Part shown: positions 1 to 7,179 of the stretch, one piece after another
Layout: every line of letters begins with the position of its first letter
How positions within the stretch are numbered: the first letter of the stretch is position 1
Assembly: GCA_022791755.1 (NCBI GenBank)
Contig: JAAVZR010000043.1
Coordinates: 62,001-126,000 of the forward strand
Origin: Lachnospiraceae bacterium
GTDB taxonomy: Bacteria; Bacillota; Clostridia; Lachnospirales; Lachnospiraceae
Reading direction: 5' to 3'
Length of the DNA: 64,000 nucleotides
Position numbers and translations under genes: made by a program
The notes under the pieces: generated by a model
Database searches by the model: none
Told to the model about the DNA's origin: nothing
The model's input: the letters and a program-made list of their open reading frames with translations, nothing else

Positions 1-89
1 CCCACCCCGCAGGCATAGATCAGACTTCCGACGATACAGGCAGCAAGCCTTACCGGCTCCTCCGTCAAAAGGTTTTTCTCTTTCTTCAT
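1..89 (-). CDS. Partial membrane protein, 5' end only (possibly YitT-type)
   Basis: Only the first 29 residues are in the window; the gene runs off the left edge. It begins with a lysine-rich stretch (MKKEKNLLTEEPVRL) followed by a hydrophobic segment ending in IYACGV, which looks like a first membrane helix. Its ATG overlaps the TGA of deoD (ATGA at 86-89), so it is co-transcribed and probably translationally coupled. The start resembles YitT/DUF161-type membrane proteins as I remember them, but the fragment is too short to be sure. Confidence 0.45.
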   Translation of the reverse strand, partial: MKKEKNLLTEEPVRLAACIVGSLIYACGV

Positions 90-796
90 GCCAGCTCCAG
101 CGCCACCTCCATCATCTCGCGGAAGGAAATCTGACGGTCCATGGACGGAAGCGCCTCACCGGTAAAAATGTGGTCGGAGATGGTGCAGATGCACAGCGCT
201 TTTTTATTGGCCTGGATCGCATTCAGATACAGAGCCGCCGACTCCATCTCCACGGCCAGCACGCCCATATCCCTCCACTGACCGGCAGCTTTGGTATCCG
301 CATTGTAAAAATTATCGGAGGACAGAAGATTTCCCACCACAGGATGGATTCCCTTGCTCTCCGCCACCTCCACAGCCTGGCGCAAAAGGCCAAAATCCGC
401 GATGGGAGCGATGGTTCCGGGCAGCTGGTACTGAGCCGCATAGTTAGAATTGGTGCAGGCTCCCATACCGATGACCACATCCCGCAGCTTAATGTTCTTT
501 CCCAGCCCTCCGGCCGTGCCGATACGGATGATGGTATCCACATCATAAAAATGATACAATTCATAGGAATAGATTCCGATGGACGGCATCCCCATGCCGC
601 CGCCCATGACAGAGACAGAACGCCCCTTATAGCTGCCGGTAAAGCCCAGCATATTGCGCACCGTGTTAAAACAAACCGGATTTTCCAGATAGGTTTCCGC
701 GATAAATTTAGCCCGCAGCGGATCTCCCGGCATCAGAACGGTCTTTGCGATTTCTCCTGGTTTTGCCTCGATATGAGGAGTAGGTGTGTTGGACAT
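86..796 (-). CDS. deoD: Purine-nucleoside phosphorylase, DeoD type
   Basis: Cytoplasmic enzyme that cleaves purine (deoxy)nucleosides with phosphate to give the free base and (deoxy)ribose-1-phosphate in nucleoside salvage. The protein has 236 residues, the usual size of hexameric DeoD enzymes. Visible family motifs are the phosphate-binding MPGDPLRAK near residue 22, GGGMGMPS near 65, the VEMESAALY nucleoside-binding segment near 182, and TISDH near 207, where the family has its catalytic Asp. AGGAGG lies 7 bases before the ATG. The next gene starts inside the stop codon (ATGA), so the two form an operon. Upstream towards yaaA lies a cluster of small hairpins. Confidence 0.96.
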   Translation of the reverse strand: MSNTPTPHIEAKPGEIAKTVLMPGDPLRAKFIAETYLENPVCFNTVRNMLGFTGSYKGRSVSVMGGGMGMPSIGIYSYELYHFYDVDTIIRIGTAGGLGKNIKLRDVVIGMGACTNSNYAAQYQLPGTIAPIADFGLLRQAVEVAESKGIHPVVGNLLSSDNFYNADTKAAGQWRDMGVLAVEMESAALYLNAIQANKKALCICTISDHIFTGEALPSMDRQISFREMMEVALELA

Positions 797-827
797 GTTT
801 TTTCCTCCTGTCGTTCTTTATCTTATT

Positions 828-927
828 ATTTTTTATCGGACGAAGTCCGCCAGTCCCGAAGGGACATCAATTATGAAATACCCGCAGGGTATTTTTTATC
901 GGACGAACACGTATCGTGTTTCGTCGG
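828..927. repeat. Cluster of short triloop hairpins with a 17-bp direct repeat
   Basis: Four small palindromes sit in less than 100 bases: CGGAC-gaa-GTCCG (837-849), GTCCC-gaa-GGGAC (853-865), AAATACCC-gca-GGGTATTT (876-894) and AACACG-tat-CGTGTT (906-920). A 17-base sequence, ATTTTTTATCGGACGAA, occurs at 828-844 and again at 891-907. The right copy contains the last codons and the stop of yaaA. The perfect arms and repeated three-base loops suggest a mobile or amplified palindromic repeat element rather than a simple terminator. I recall similar hairpin arrays from Lachnospiraceae genomes but cannot check their distribution here. Confidence 0.75.
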
Positions 928-1642
928 ACAAATCCTCCCGCCAGCGAAATCCCAGGCGGTCAAATTCCTTTGCCTCCTGCGGCCCGGCAGCCCTCTTTTC
1001 TGCCAGATACCGTACCATCTCCCCCCGGGCCATCTTCACATAGACGCCCTTTTCCTTCACCGCGCCGTCCTCCAGCTCCCCGAAGACACAGGTGATAAAG
1101 GTATCCTCCGGACACAGATATCTCCGGATACACCGGCTGTATTCTGCGGAAGCCAGATCGAGAATCACCGAATCCTCTCTCGTCAGCTCCCGATACAAAA
1201 GATCGCCCCAGTATTCATAGAGATTCCGTCCCCAATCGGTCCGAAGCTTCGCCTGCATCTCCAGACGGTAAGGCACCACGGAATCCAAAGGCTTTAAAAT
1301 CCCATAAAAGCCGGACAAAATCCGCAGATGCTCCTGCACATACCGAAGGGCTTCTTCCGTAAATACCTGCGGCGCCATATATTGATACTGGATTCCGTCA
1401 TAGGATGTCAGGGCCGCGCTTACGTGTCCCATGGCCTGCAGATCCATATTCTTAAGCCGCTCATAATTCAATCCGGCAATCCCATCGTTACATCCCCACA
1501 AAGTCTTCAGCTCCTGATACTCCATGGCCCTCAGACAGTCCAAAAGCCTTTGGGTCCGGGAAAGAAAAACCGGAAACCCCTCCGGCTTCGGAAACTCCAC
1601 CCCGGCCCGCATCTTTTTGGCAGGCGATACGATAATTTTCAT
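896..1642 (-). CDS. yaaA: Peroxide-stress protein YaaA (UPF0246/DUF328)
   Basis: 248 residues, typical for YaaA, a DNA-binding protein that limits free iron and oxidative damage in E. coli. The N-terminus MKIIVSPAKKM is the family hallmark, and the protein carries the usual TRxxNLYEYWGD-like segment near residue 160. The start is set by this motif and by AAAGGAGAAAGGA just upstream; a longer frame upstream has no support. A weak sigma-A-like TATACT lies at 1676-1681. The last residues (SDETRYVFVR) are encoded by a palindromic repeat that overlaps the 3' end, so the C-terminus may have been replaced by repeat sequence. Confidence 0.92.
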   Translation of the reverse strand: MKIIVSPAKKMRAGVEFPKPEGFPVFLSRTQRLLDCLRAMEYQELKTLWGCNDGIAGLNYERLKNMDLQAMGHVSAALTSYDGIQYQYMAPQVFTEEALRYVQEHLRILSGFYGILKPLDSVVPYRLEMQAKLRTDWGRNLYEYWGDLLYRELTREDSVILDLASAEYSRCIRRYLCPEDTFITCVFGELEDGAVKEKGVYVKMARGEMVRYLAEKRAAGPQEAKEFDRLGFRWREDLSDETRYVFVR

Positions 1643-1947
1643 TCCTTTCTCCTTTGTCTGACACAATCCTCTTTTAGTATACCGTAAACGAAGCGGATTT
1701 ACCATCTCTTTTTACGAAAGAAAACTTTTTCTATTATCCCTGCACATTTTTATGGCTATGTGGTATTTTTACGTATGTCTCACCCTGTTTTCCTGCTATT
1801 TGTAAATTTAAAATATACTTACATAATATAATCTATAATTTCTCTCGTTAATTAACTCTTTTTTCCTTTGTATAAATCGTCTTTTCATATTATAATAGAA
1901 TTGTTGCTGTTGCAATAAAAAATCAAAATAAAGAGAGGGATACCCAT
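1643..1947. other. Divergent intergenic region yaaA / XRE pair
   Basis: AT-rich spacer of about 300 bases. On the minus strand it carries the yaaA ribosome binding site and a weak promoter. On the plus strand it holds a good sigma-A promoter at 1868-1896. I see no further gene; short open frames here overlap the XRE gene in the wrong frame and have no family resemblance. Confidence 0.6.
1868..1896 (+). promoter_or_regulatory. Sigma-A promoter for the XRE pair
   Basis: TTGTAT (1868-1873), a 17-base spacer, and a perfect TATAAT (1891-1896), placed about 50 bases before the first XRE start codon. An AAAGAGAGG ribosome binding site follows. The promoter probably serves both tandem regulators. 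Confidence 0.75.
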
Positions 1948-2358
1948 ATGATAGGTGAACGTTTGGCTGATCTGCGTAATAGCAGAGGTATGACCCAGGA
2001 AGAGCTGGCAAAGGTACTGAATCTGACCAAGCACAATATTTCCGCCTATGAATGTGGCCGCAATGAAGCTCCTGACAGCGTCAAAACCGCCATTGCTATC
2101 CATTTCAATGTTTCGGTTGACTACCTGCTGGGGCTTACAGACCAGCCAAATCCATATGAACGAGCCGGCAGTCGCTTTCCCGCTGACAAGAAACCGCCTG
2201 CTGAGATTCAGGAACTTCTTCAGTGCCTTTCCCGTGTACTGACCTTCGCCGCTTCGATGGATTCGGATTTTGTGACCGACGAAATCAGGCGGTTTGCCGG
2301 TAAGACAGCTTCTGAAAACAAAAAAACCTGCACCAATTCAAACCAAAAAAATAAATAG
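1948..2358 (+). CDS. XRE-family helix-turn-helix regulator, copy 1
   Basis: 136 residues. Residues 1-60 form a Cro/C1-type helix-turn-helix (ERLADLRNSRGMTQEELAKV then LTKHNISAYECGR), followed by the NVSVDYLLGLTDQPNPYE segment often seen after this domain in Firmicutes regulators. The C-terminal 60 residues are polar and unassigned. It has its own sigma-A promoter. The next gene is a close paralogue starting 14 bases after the stop, so this is a tandem duplication. The target is unknown; nothing phage-like is adjacent. Copy 1 has ECGR where copy 2 has the more usual ERGR in the recognition region. Confidence 0.9.
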   Translation: MIGERLADLRNSRGMTQEELAKVLNLTKHNISAYECGRNEAPDSVKTAIAIHFNVSVDYLLGLTDQPNPYERAGSRFPADKKPPAEIQELLQCLSRVLTFAASMDSDFVTDEIRRFAGKTASENKKTCTNSNQKNK

Positions 2359-2372
2359 GGGGGATATCTAAT

Positions 2373-2744
2373 ATGGTAGGGGAACGTCTGGCTGATTTAC
2401 GAAATAGTCAGGGTATGACCCAGGACGAACTGGCCAAGATACTGAATCTGACCAAACACAATATTTCCGCTTACGAACGAGGCCGCAACGAGGCTCCTGA
2501 CAGCGTCAAAGCAGCCATCGCTATTCACTTCAACGTCTCAGTTGATTATCTGATGGGACTTACCGATCAGCCCAATCCATATGAGCGGGCTGGCAGCCGC
2601 TTTCCGGCAGATAAGGAACCGCCTGCTGAGGTTCAGGAACTTTTGCAGTGCCTTTCCCGCATCACAACCTTTGCATCCACGATGGATCCGGATTTCGTGA
2701 CCAACGAATTCCGGCAGTTGGCCAAAAAGACCGGAGACATCTGA
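2373..2744 (+). CDS. XRE-family helix-turn-helix regulator, copy 2
   Basis: 123 residues, nearly identical to the preceding gene over the first 90 residues (LADLRNSQGMTQDELAKILN, HNISAYERGRNEAPDSVK), with a different and shorter tail ending KKTGDI. A GGGGGGAT ribosome binding site precedes the ATG, and it is co-transcribed with copy 1. Two almost identical DNA-binding domains on one transcript could form hetero-oligomers or compete for one operator; this is inference. The pair is closed by a long imperfect hairpin downstream (2789-2860). Confidence 0.9.
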   Translation: MVGERLADLRNSQGMTQDELAKILNLTKHNISAYERGRNEAPDSVKAAIAIHFNVSVDYLMGLTDQPNPYERAGSRFPADKEPPAEVQELLQCLSRITTFASTMDPDFVTNEFRQLAKKTGDI

Positions 2745-2788
2745 CTGCAAGAATAATTTTTTAATACATGGAGCAACAGCAAGTAAAT

Positions 2789-2860
2789 AAAAGCAGCCTT
2801 AGGGACATCTGTCAGATCGGGACAAGCCGATAGCATGTCAGACTCCCTATGGCTGCTTTT
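2789..2860. terminator. Bidirectional terminator-like hairpin
   Basis: AAAAGCAGCC (2789-2798) pairs with GGCTGCTTTT (2851-2860). The stem continues through TAGGGA/TCCCTA with one mismatch, and the long loop contains a smaller ATCGG/CCGAT hairpin. A-runs on the left and T-runs on the right allow it to end both the plus-strand XRE pair and the minus-strand gene beginning at 3642. Confidence 0.65.
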
Positions 2861-2886
2861 ATGTTACTTTAGTGTAAAAAAATCTC

Positions 2887-3642
2887 CTACTGCCTTTCAT
2901 AATACAATTCCACCAGCCGGCTCTGAAGTTCCAGCCCCTGCCTGTAATATTCCAGTAGCTGCGCCGCGCTGTACTCCTGCTTGATATGATAGTCGGAATA
3001 GCTGTTTGCGCTTGCAGGATCTATTCCGTTCCACAAGCGACATTCTTCAAAATTATTGCTGCAGTAATTCGTTTCAAAAGAACCGCCGCCAAAGACAGAT
3101 ATCTCGTCCCCGCCCGTCAAAGACTCCGCCGCTATGATAATACGGACAGACACATCATAGCGGTCTTTGGAGTCCGCATCCGCCGTATTTTCAGAAAGAG
3201 GTCCCTGCTTTATATTTTTCTTGCAGATTTGCAGGCGGACGGTTTTCAGAACATCCTCGTACTCCTTCTCATCGTATTGGCTGACCGGAAGCAGCATCAT
3301 GTTTTCTCTGTATGTTCGCTCACTGATATATTGGTCAAAACCATAATAAAAGCAGTACATTCCGCCATTCTGATCTTCCAATATCAAAACCGGACCGGCA
3401 GATTCCTGGTAGTACCGCATAAATCCTGCATGATCCGGCTCTCCGGTCATGTTCGACAGTACCGATACTTCATATCCCCAGCTTTCTATCTCATCCTGAT
3501 AATTCGGAAGTTCCTCAATGACAGCGTGTATCACGGAATACTCTGTTTCCTGCTTTTTATACTGCCAGATCGTCAGTACGGCAATCAACAGAAGTGCCGC
3601 CGGGACGAAAAATATCCATTTCCCGCAGGCTCTTTTCCCCAT
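2887..3642 (-). CDS. Membrane-anchored protein of unknown function
   Basis: 251 residues, not recognised. Residues 1-27 form a basic start plus one hydrophobic helix (WIFFVPAALLLIAVLTIW), probably an uncleaved anchor with the rest outside the membrane. The outer part is acidic and tyrosine-rich and has several Cys residues (YCFYYG, NYCSNNFEEC) but no lipobox and no known motif. The ribosome binding site is poor: AAGGGGGAAGGA lies over 15 bases before the ATG, so the start is uncertain. It lies between the XRE pair and the DUF3791/DUF3990 cassette and shares their low-density, accessory character. Confidence 0.7.
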   Translation of the reverse strand: MGKRACGKWIFFVPAALLLIAVLTIWQYKKQETEYSVIHAVIEELPNYQDEIESWGYEVSVLSNMTGEPDHAGFMRYYQESAGPVLILEDQNGGMYCFYYGFDQYISERTYRENMMLLPVSQYDEKEYEDVLKTVRLQICKKNIKQGPLSENTADADSKDRYDVSVRIIIAAESLTGGDEISVFGGGSFETNYCSNNFEECRLWNGIDPASANSYSDYHIKQEYSAAQLLEYYRQGLELQSRLVELYYERQ

Positions 3643-3693
3643 TATGGGTTTTCCATTTTCCTTCCCCCTTATCCGGATAGTGTCAATAGTTTT

Positions 3694-3900
3694 TCACAAA
3701 TTTAATTCCTGTTCCAGTTCTTCTGCCAGGTACGCATCGCTCATACAGTGCATATCAGATACACCGTCCCGAATCAGCTGATAGACCTCGGAATGGTAGA
3801 AGAAATCCAGTGCCGCATCCAACGAGATCCCTTGCTGTTTGGCAAAGCATTCGATCACACGGCTATATTTTTTTTGAAGCAAAATCGGATTCGCATTCAT
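3694..3900 (-). CDS. Small protein, third gene of a DUF3791/DUF3990 cassette
   Basis: 68 residues, helical and acidic at the end (ELEQELNL). The pattern LQKKYSRVIECFAKQQGIS then FYHSEVYQLI and GVSDMHCMSD resembles small companions that I remember next to DUF3990 genes. Its start overlaps the stop of the broken DUF3990 gene (3897-3900), and GGGAGGGAACAGGT precedes it. If the cassette is toxin-antitoxin-like, this would be a candidate accessory or antitoxin gene that has outlived its partner. That role is inference. Confidence 0.7.
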   Translation of the reverse strand: MNANPILLQKKYSRVIECFAKQQGISLDAALDFFYHSEVYQLIRDGVSDMHCMSDAYLAEELEQELNL

Positions 3901-4194
3901 ACCTGTTCCCTCCCTTCAAAGTGCAGAAGTCCCAGTGCTTTCTCTGTGCGGAAACAGATTTGCAGATTCGGCTTCTCATAGCGCAGACGGTTGATAGCTT
4001 CGCTCTTGTCAATCAATCCGTCAAAAAACAGTTCCACGGTATTAAACACCTTATCGTTGGCCACGCCGCCAATCACAAGGTCATAGTCGGTGGTATCTTT
4101 TCCACTGCGGCAGTTCAGGATAAAATCCAGCCATTCCTCGGAATAGGAATCAAGGTTCTGCGATTTCCAGGTAGGAACCATGATAGAGAATCAT
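3897..4194 (-). pseudogene. DUF3990 gene with an internal out-of-frame deletion
   Basis: The gene starts at the ATG overlapping the DUF3791 stop (ATGA, 4191-4194). It reads MILYHGSYLEIAEP, the family's usual beginning, and then hits TGA at 4150-4152. Immediately after, in another frame, the text resumes with LDSYSEEWLDFILNCRSG, DYDLVIGGVANDKVFNTVEL and a normal family end (ICFRTEKALGLLHFEG). About 50 residues that intact members have between these parts are missing, so a deletion removed the middle and shifted the frame. A 94-residue frame beginning at 4181 (MVPTWKS...) covers the remnant, but its first residues are out-of-frame translation. DUF3990 has been linked, as I recall, to ADP-ribosyltransferase-like folds; activity is unlikely here. 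Confidence 0.8.
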
Positions 4195-4430
4195 ACTTCC
4201 ACACCCCTTTCTTTCATCACGGTGAGGAGGTCGTCTACGATATATGCCCGGCTCTGGGTGTGCAGCATTTCATACTCCGGCACGATGTAGCTGTTCAGAA
4301 TATCGCTTTTTTCGGTAAATGCCTGATAGACACGCTCTGCATTCACGCCGAGCTTTGCAGCGACATTCTCAATACAGAACACGGCAAATTCAAGCTCTCC
4401 TGAATTTTTGATTTTCCCGTCCGACATCAC
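4191..4430 (-). CDS. DUF3791 domain protein
   Basis: 79 residues covering the whole DUF3791 pattern: ELEFAVFCIENVAAKLGV, then SDILNSYIVPEYEMLHTQ and YIVDDLLTVMKERGVEV. The first codon is GTG or the ATG just after it; AAAGGAGG lies 8 bases before the GTG. It is the first gene of a three-gene cassette with DUF3990 and a 68-residue protein, an arrangement common in gut Clostridia. Its function is not known. The tight ATGA junction with the DUF3990 gene suggests that the two products normally act together. Confidence 0.85.
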   Translation of the reverse strand: MMSDGKIKNSGELEFAVFCIENVAAKLGVNAERVYQAFTEKSDILNSYIVPEYEMLHTQSRAYIVDDLLTVMKERGVEV

Positions 4431-4535
4431 AGGCAGTTCCTCCTTTACTTTATTTTAGCCAAAATTAGCTTTTCGCCGATGCCGCTTTCAAAGTCAATTA
4501 TAAATAAGTTCTGCAAAGATAATTCCTTCACCAAC

Positions 4536-5753
4536 TCACCTGCGACAGGGCAGCAGCTGATCGGCCGCCTCCAGAACCCAGTCCGCACAGTGGGACCAGG
4601 TCAGATTGCGAAGGACCAGCTCATGCCCGTTTTGAATGATATTCTCAGCATAAGGGACATCCGTCAGCAGCCGGTTTGCTATCGCCGGAAGCTGGTCCAG
4701 GGCTTTCAGATCATACAGCGCGATCTCCTGTCCATCGACGAAATTCTCATCGAGCCACAGGCTGGAATCTGTCAGCGGCACCGAGCGCTGCAGCAGCGTA
4801 TTAAATATCCGGTCATGTGTCCCTGCCTTAAACCCCGGCATCACATTGAGATTAATCTTCGCATTGGCCATATAGGACAGAGTCTCCCCATAGGGAATCC
4901 GGTCAGAGATGCGGCGGACATTGGGCAGGCCTGCCGCCGGGTGGTTCTCCCAGCCCCGTCCCAGCAGATGCAGCTGAAACCCCGCCTCCGCCAGGACTGT
5001 CACCACACGTTCCCGCTGATACATGCGGACGGCCCAGTCTGTCATCTGGGAGAGATGGAGCAAAAGCAGTCTCTCTTTCTGTGATATCTGCCAGTTTGCC
5101 TGCGACAGCGAAAGCCCGATGGCCTGGTCCATCGTCAGAGCGCTGTCTCCGATCAGATTTTCATATACCAGGTCAAAGAAACGAATCATAGTCTCATTCC
5201 CCTGGCATTTTTCCCTCAGACTCATGATCCAGTCAGAAGGCCTGTAGTAAGTCCCGCTGAACAGAATATCATAGGCCCTGTCACAATAAGGTATGACAGA
5301 AGCCCCTTTTGGCGGCACTGTCCCCACATGGGGCATGAAGAGCACATAGGGCACAGTCCGGCTGAAATACTTCTTCACATACTCCACATGCTCCAGATCA
5401 CAGCAGAACAGGAGATAATTCCGGGAATGCTTTTCCAATACCGGGTGAAAGCGAAACGGAGGGTCCATCAGGATATCCACGACCAGAGCCTGGGAAGCGT
5501 CCCATAATCCGATCTGCGCATCATCCCGGCTGCCAATCCCGTCAAAGCTGATCACTAAATCCACTCGTTGGCTCACGAACTTCCTGAAATTCACGGAAGA
5601 ATGAAGGTACAGGGGATCTTTCTCCCTCTCCCTGCGCAGATCCCAGATAAAGACCTCATGTCCCCGCCCCTGTAATTCTTTAAAGAGCTGATCTGCAAAA
5701 TAATTAAAAGACTCTGTCTCCGAATAAAACAGTACGATCCTCATTTCTCTCAC
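4536..5753 (-). CDS. CgeB-like glycosyltransferase (GT-B, glycosyl transferases group 1 type)
   Basis: 405 residues. The N-terminal half begins with RIVLFYSETESFNYFADQL and has the VDLVISFDGIGS and FCCDLEHVEYVKKYF segments of spore-maturation CgeB/DUF3880-type enzymes. The C-terminal half has the donor-site pattern HLLGRGW, IPYGETLSYMANAKINLNV and GTHDRIFNTLLQRSVPLTD, as in Glyco_trans_1_2 proteins. It is the last gene of the run flagellin - GT2 - GT2 - this gene, all on the minus strand, with 46 bases between it and the preceding GT2. Context suggests it extends or modifies a glycan on flagellin. Substrate and sugar cannot be read from the sequence. Confidence 0.85.
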   Translation of the reverse strand: MREMRIVLFYSETESFNYFADQLFKELQGRGHEVFIWDLRREREKDPLYLHSSVNFRKFVSQRVDLVISFDGIGSRDDAQIGLWDASQALVVDILMDPPFRFHPVLEKHSRNYLLFCCDLEHVEYVKKYFSRTVPYVLFMPHVGTVPPKGASVIPYCDRAYDILFSGTYYRPSDWIMSLREKCQGNETMIRFFDLVYENLIGDSALTMDQAIGLSLSQANWQISQKERLLLLHLSQMTDWAVRMYQRERVVTVLAEAGFQLHLLGRGWENHPAAGLPNVRRISDRIPYGETLSYMANAKINLNVMPGFKAGTHDRIFNTLLQRSVPLTDSSLWLDENFVDGQEIALYDLKALDQLPAIANRLLTDVPYAENIIQNGHELVLRNLTWSHCADWVLEAADQLLPCRR

Positions 5754-5799
5754 CCTCCTGCCCTCTCTCTGTAACAGCGCAATTTAAAACCAATTCCTG

Positions 5800-7179
5800 T
5801 CACCTCATTTTGCTCAAAAGCATCTGCTCTTCCGGTGAAAACAGCCCCTGTAATACCTGTGCCAGTTCCCCATACTGCACCTCGTTCGCCGCCTTCAGCA
5901 CAAAAAGCCGATCCTTCAGAGCCGTAAAATCGTAGAGCTGTCCCAGAACCGTCAGCACCTGCCCCGCAAAGGCTGCCTGCGTCTGAATGGAATCTCCCTG
6001 CGCTCCCGTTTTTACAGGAAGAGCTCTGGCCTCCGCCGCAAAGGCCATCAGCAATACCTTCAATATCCCCATGGCAAAGCGCTCCGTCATCAGAAAGGTT
6101 ACGCTGACATGTACACACTTATCCCGCTTTCCCGCATTATAACAACAGATGGCCAGGTATTCCGACGCGCTCATCAGATTGGGAGACAAGAGCATGCCAT
6201 AATATACGCTTTTATCTGTCCGATACAGATCCAGCCCCCGTTCCAGATGGTATATGGCCCTCTCCCAGTCCTTTAAGTCGATATAATATTTCCCCATAAT
6301 ATAGTCGAAATCGCACTCCTGCGGAATATACTGCACAGCCTTCTCATAGACTGACAGCGCTCTCCCGATCCCTTTCTTCTGCTCATACAGCAGGTACAGA
6401 AGATAGACAAAGCTCCATGTCGTGCGCATAATCGGCGCCTCGCTGCGGCGCCTGACGGGAGGCAGGGATTCGATCGCCTTCTCATACCACCGGATGGCCA
6501 GCTCACTCTCTCCCATGGCCCGATAGACATCCGCCAGATTCCCCATCATCTTATAATCATCCGGATGCTCCTCCAGCTCCTTCATAATCAGATCCAGGTT
6601 GCGCTTAAGCTTACCGGTCTCCTCATACGCCTCCTCGGTATAGCCTGTATGATAGATACGCAGATGGCTCCAGGCATCAAACAATTCGGAAGAGTCCAGC
6701 GTCCCATCTCCCTTGACCAGACGCTCATGAATCCTTCCGGCGTAGCGTAGGTCCGCATGATTGCGAAAGAAGCGCAGCTGATTGGTATTGCTCACCACCC
6801 GGCCCTCCTTATGCAGATTAATACAGGCGGTAAACACAGCCAGATAAGGCTTCGCCGCTTTTTGAAAATCGGAGAGAAGAGCATACACCTTTTTCACATC
6901 ATCCGGCTCCATATATTCATCCGCATCCAGAAAAGCGATCCAGTCTCCCTGCGCCTTCTCCAATGCGTAGTTCTTCGCCGCCGCAAAATCATCGATCCAT
7001 GTGAAATGAAAGACCTTTGCTCCCATCTTTTGCGCCAGCTCCACCGTCCGGTCCGTGCTGCCGGTATCCACCACGATCTGCTCCCACATGATATCCCGCC
7101 CCCAGGAAAGAGCTCTCTCGATATTCTTTTCCTCATTTTTTACGATCATACACTGGGAGATCCGCAGAGTTTCGCTCAT
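5800..7179 (-). CDS. Family 2 glycosyltransferase with TPR tail, A
   Basis: 459 residues. Residues 5-110 form a GT2 (GT-A) domain: ISQCMIVKNEEKNIERAL, VVDTGSTDRTVELA, and the metal/nucleotide-binding DADEY at 85-89. The rest is helical with TPR-like repeats (HPDDYKMMGNLADVYRAMGE, CDFDYIMGKYYIDLKDW). The start at 7179 is set by AAAGGAGGGACAG and by ATGA overlap with the upstream paralogue; a longer open frame upstream has no support. The GT2-TPR layout is common near flagellin genes in Clostridia, where such enzymes O-glycosylate flagellin. The TPR part may bind the filament protein. Confidence 0.88.
   Translation of the reverse strand: MSETLRISQCMIVKNEEKNIERALSWGRDIMWEQIVVDTGSTDRTVELAQKMGAKVFHFTWIDDFAAAKNYALEKAQGDWIAFLDADEYMEPDDVKKVYALLSDFQKAAKPYLAVFTACINLHKEGRVVSNTNQLRFFRNHADLRYAGRIHERLVKGDGTLDSSELFDAWSHLRIYHTGYTEEAYEETGKLKRNLDLIMKELEEHPDDYKMMGNLADVYRAMGESELAIRWYEKAIESLPPVRRRSEAPIMRTTWSFVYLLYLLYEQKKGIGRALSVYEKAVQYIPQECDFDYIMGKYYIDLKDWERAIYHLERGLDLYRTDKSVYYGMLLSPNLMSASEYLAICCYNAGKRDKCVHVSVTFLMTERFAMGILKVLLMAFAAEARALPVKTGAQGDSIQTQAAFAGQVLTVLGQLYDFTALKDRLFVLKAANEVQYGELAQVLQGLFSPEEQMLLSKMR

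Noticed and set aside
170..1297. Long plus-strand open frame (375 codons) across deoD and yaaA
   Set aside because: It is antisense to two well-identified genes, His/Arg/Ile-rich as expected for a shadow frame, and has no ribosome binding site.
1948..4430. Prophage or integrative element edge
   Set aside because: XRE genes and a toxin-antitoxin-like cassette are suggestive, but there is no integrase, structural gene or att-like repeat pair.
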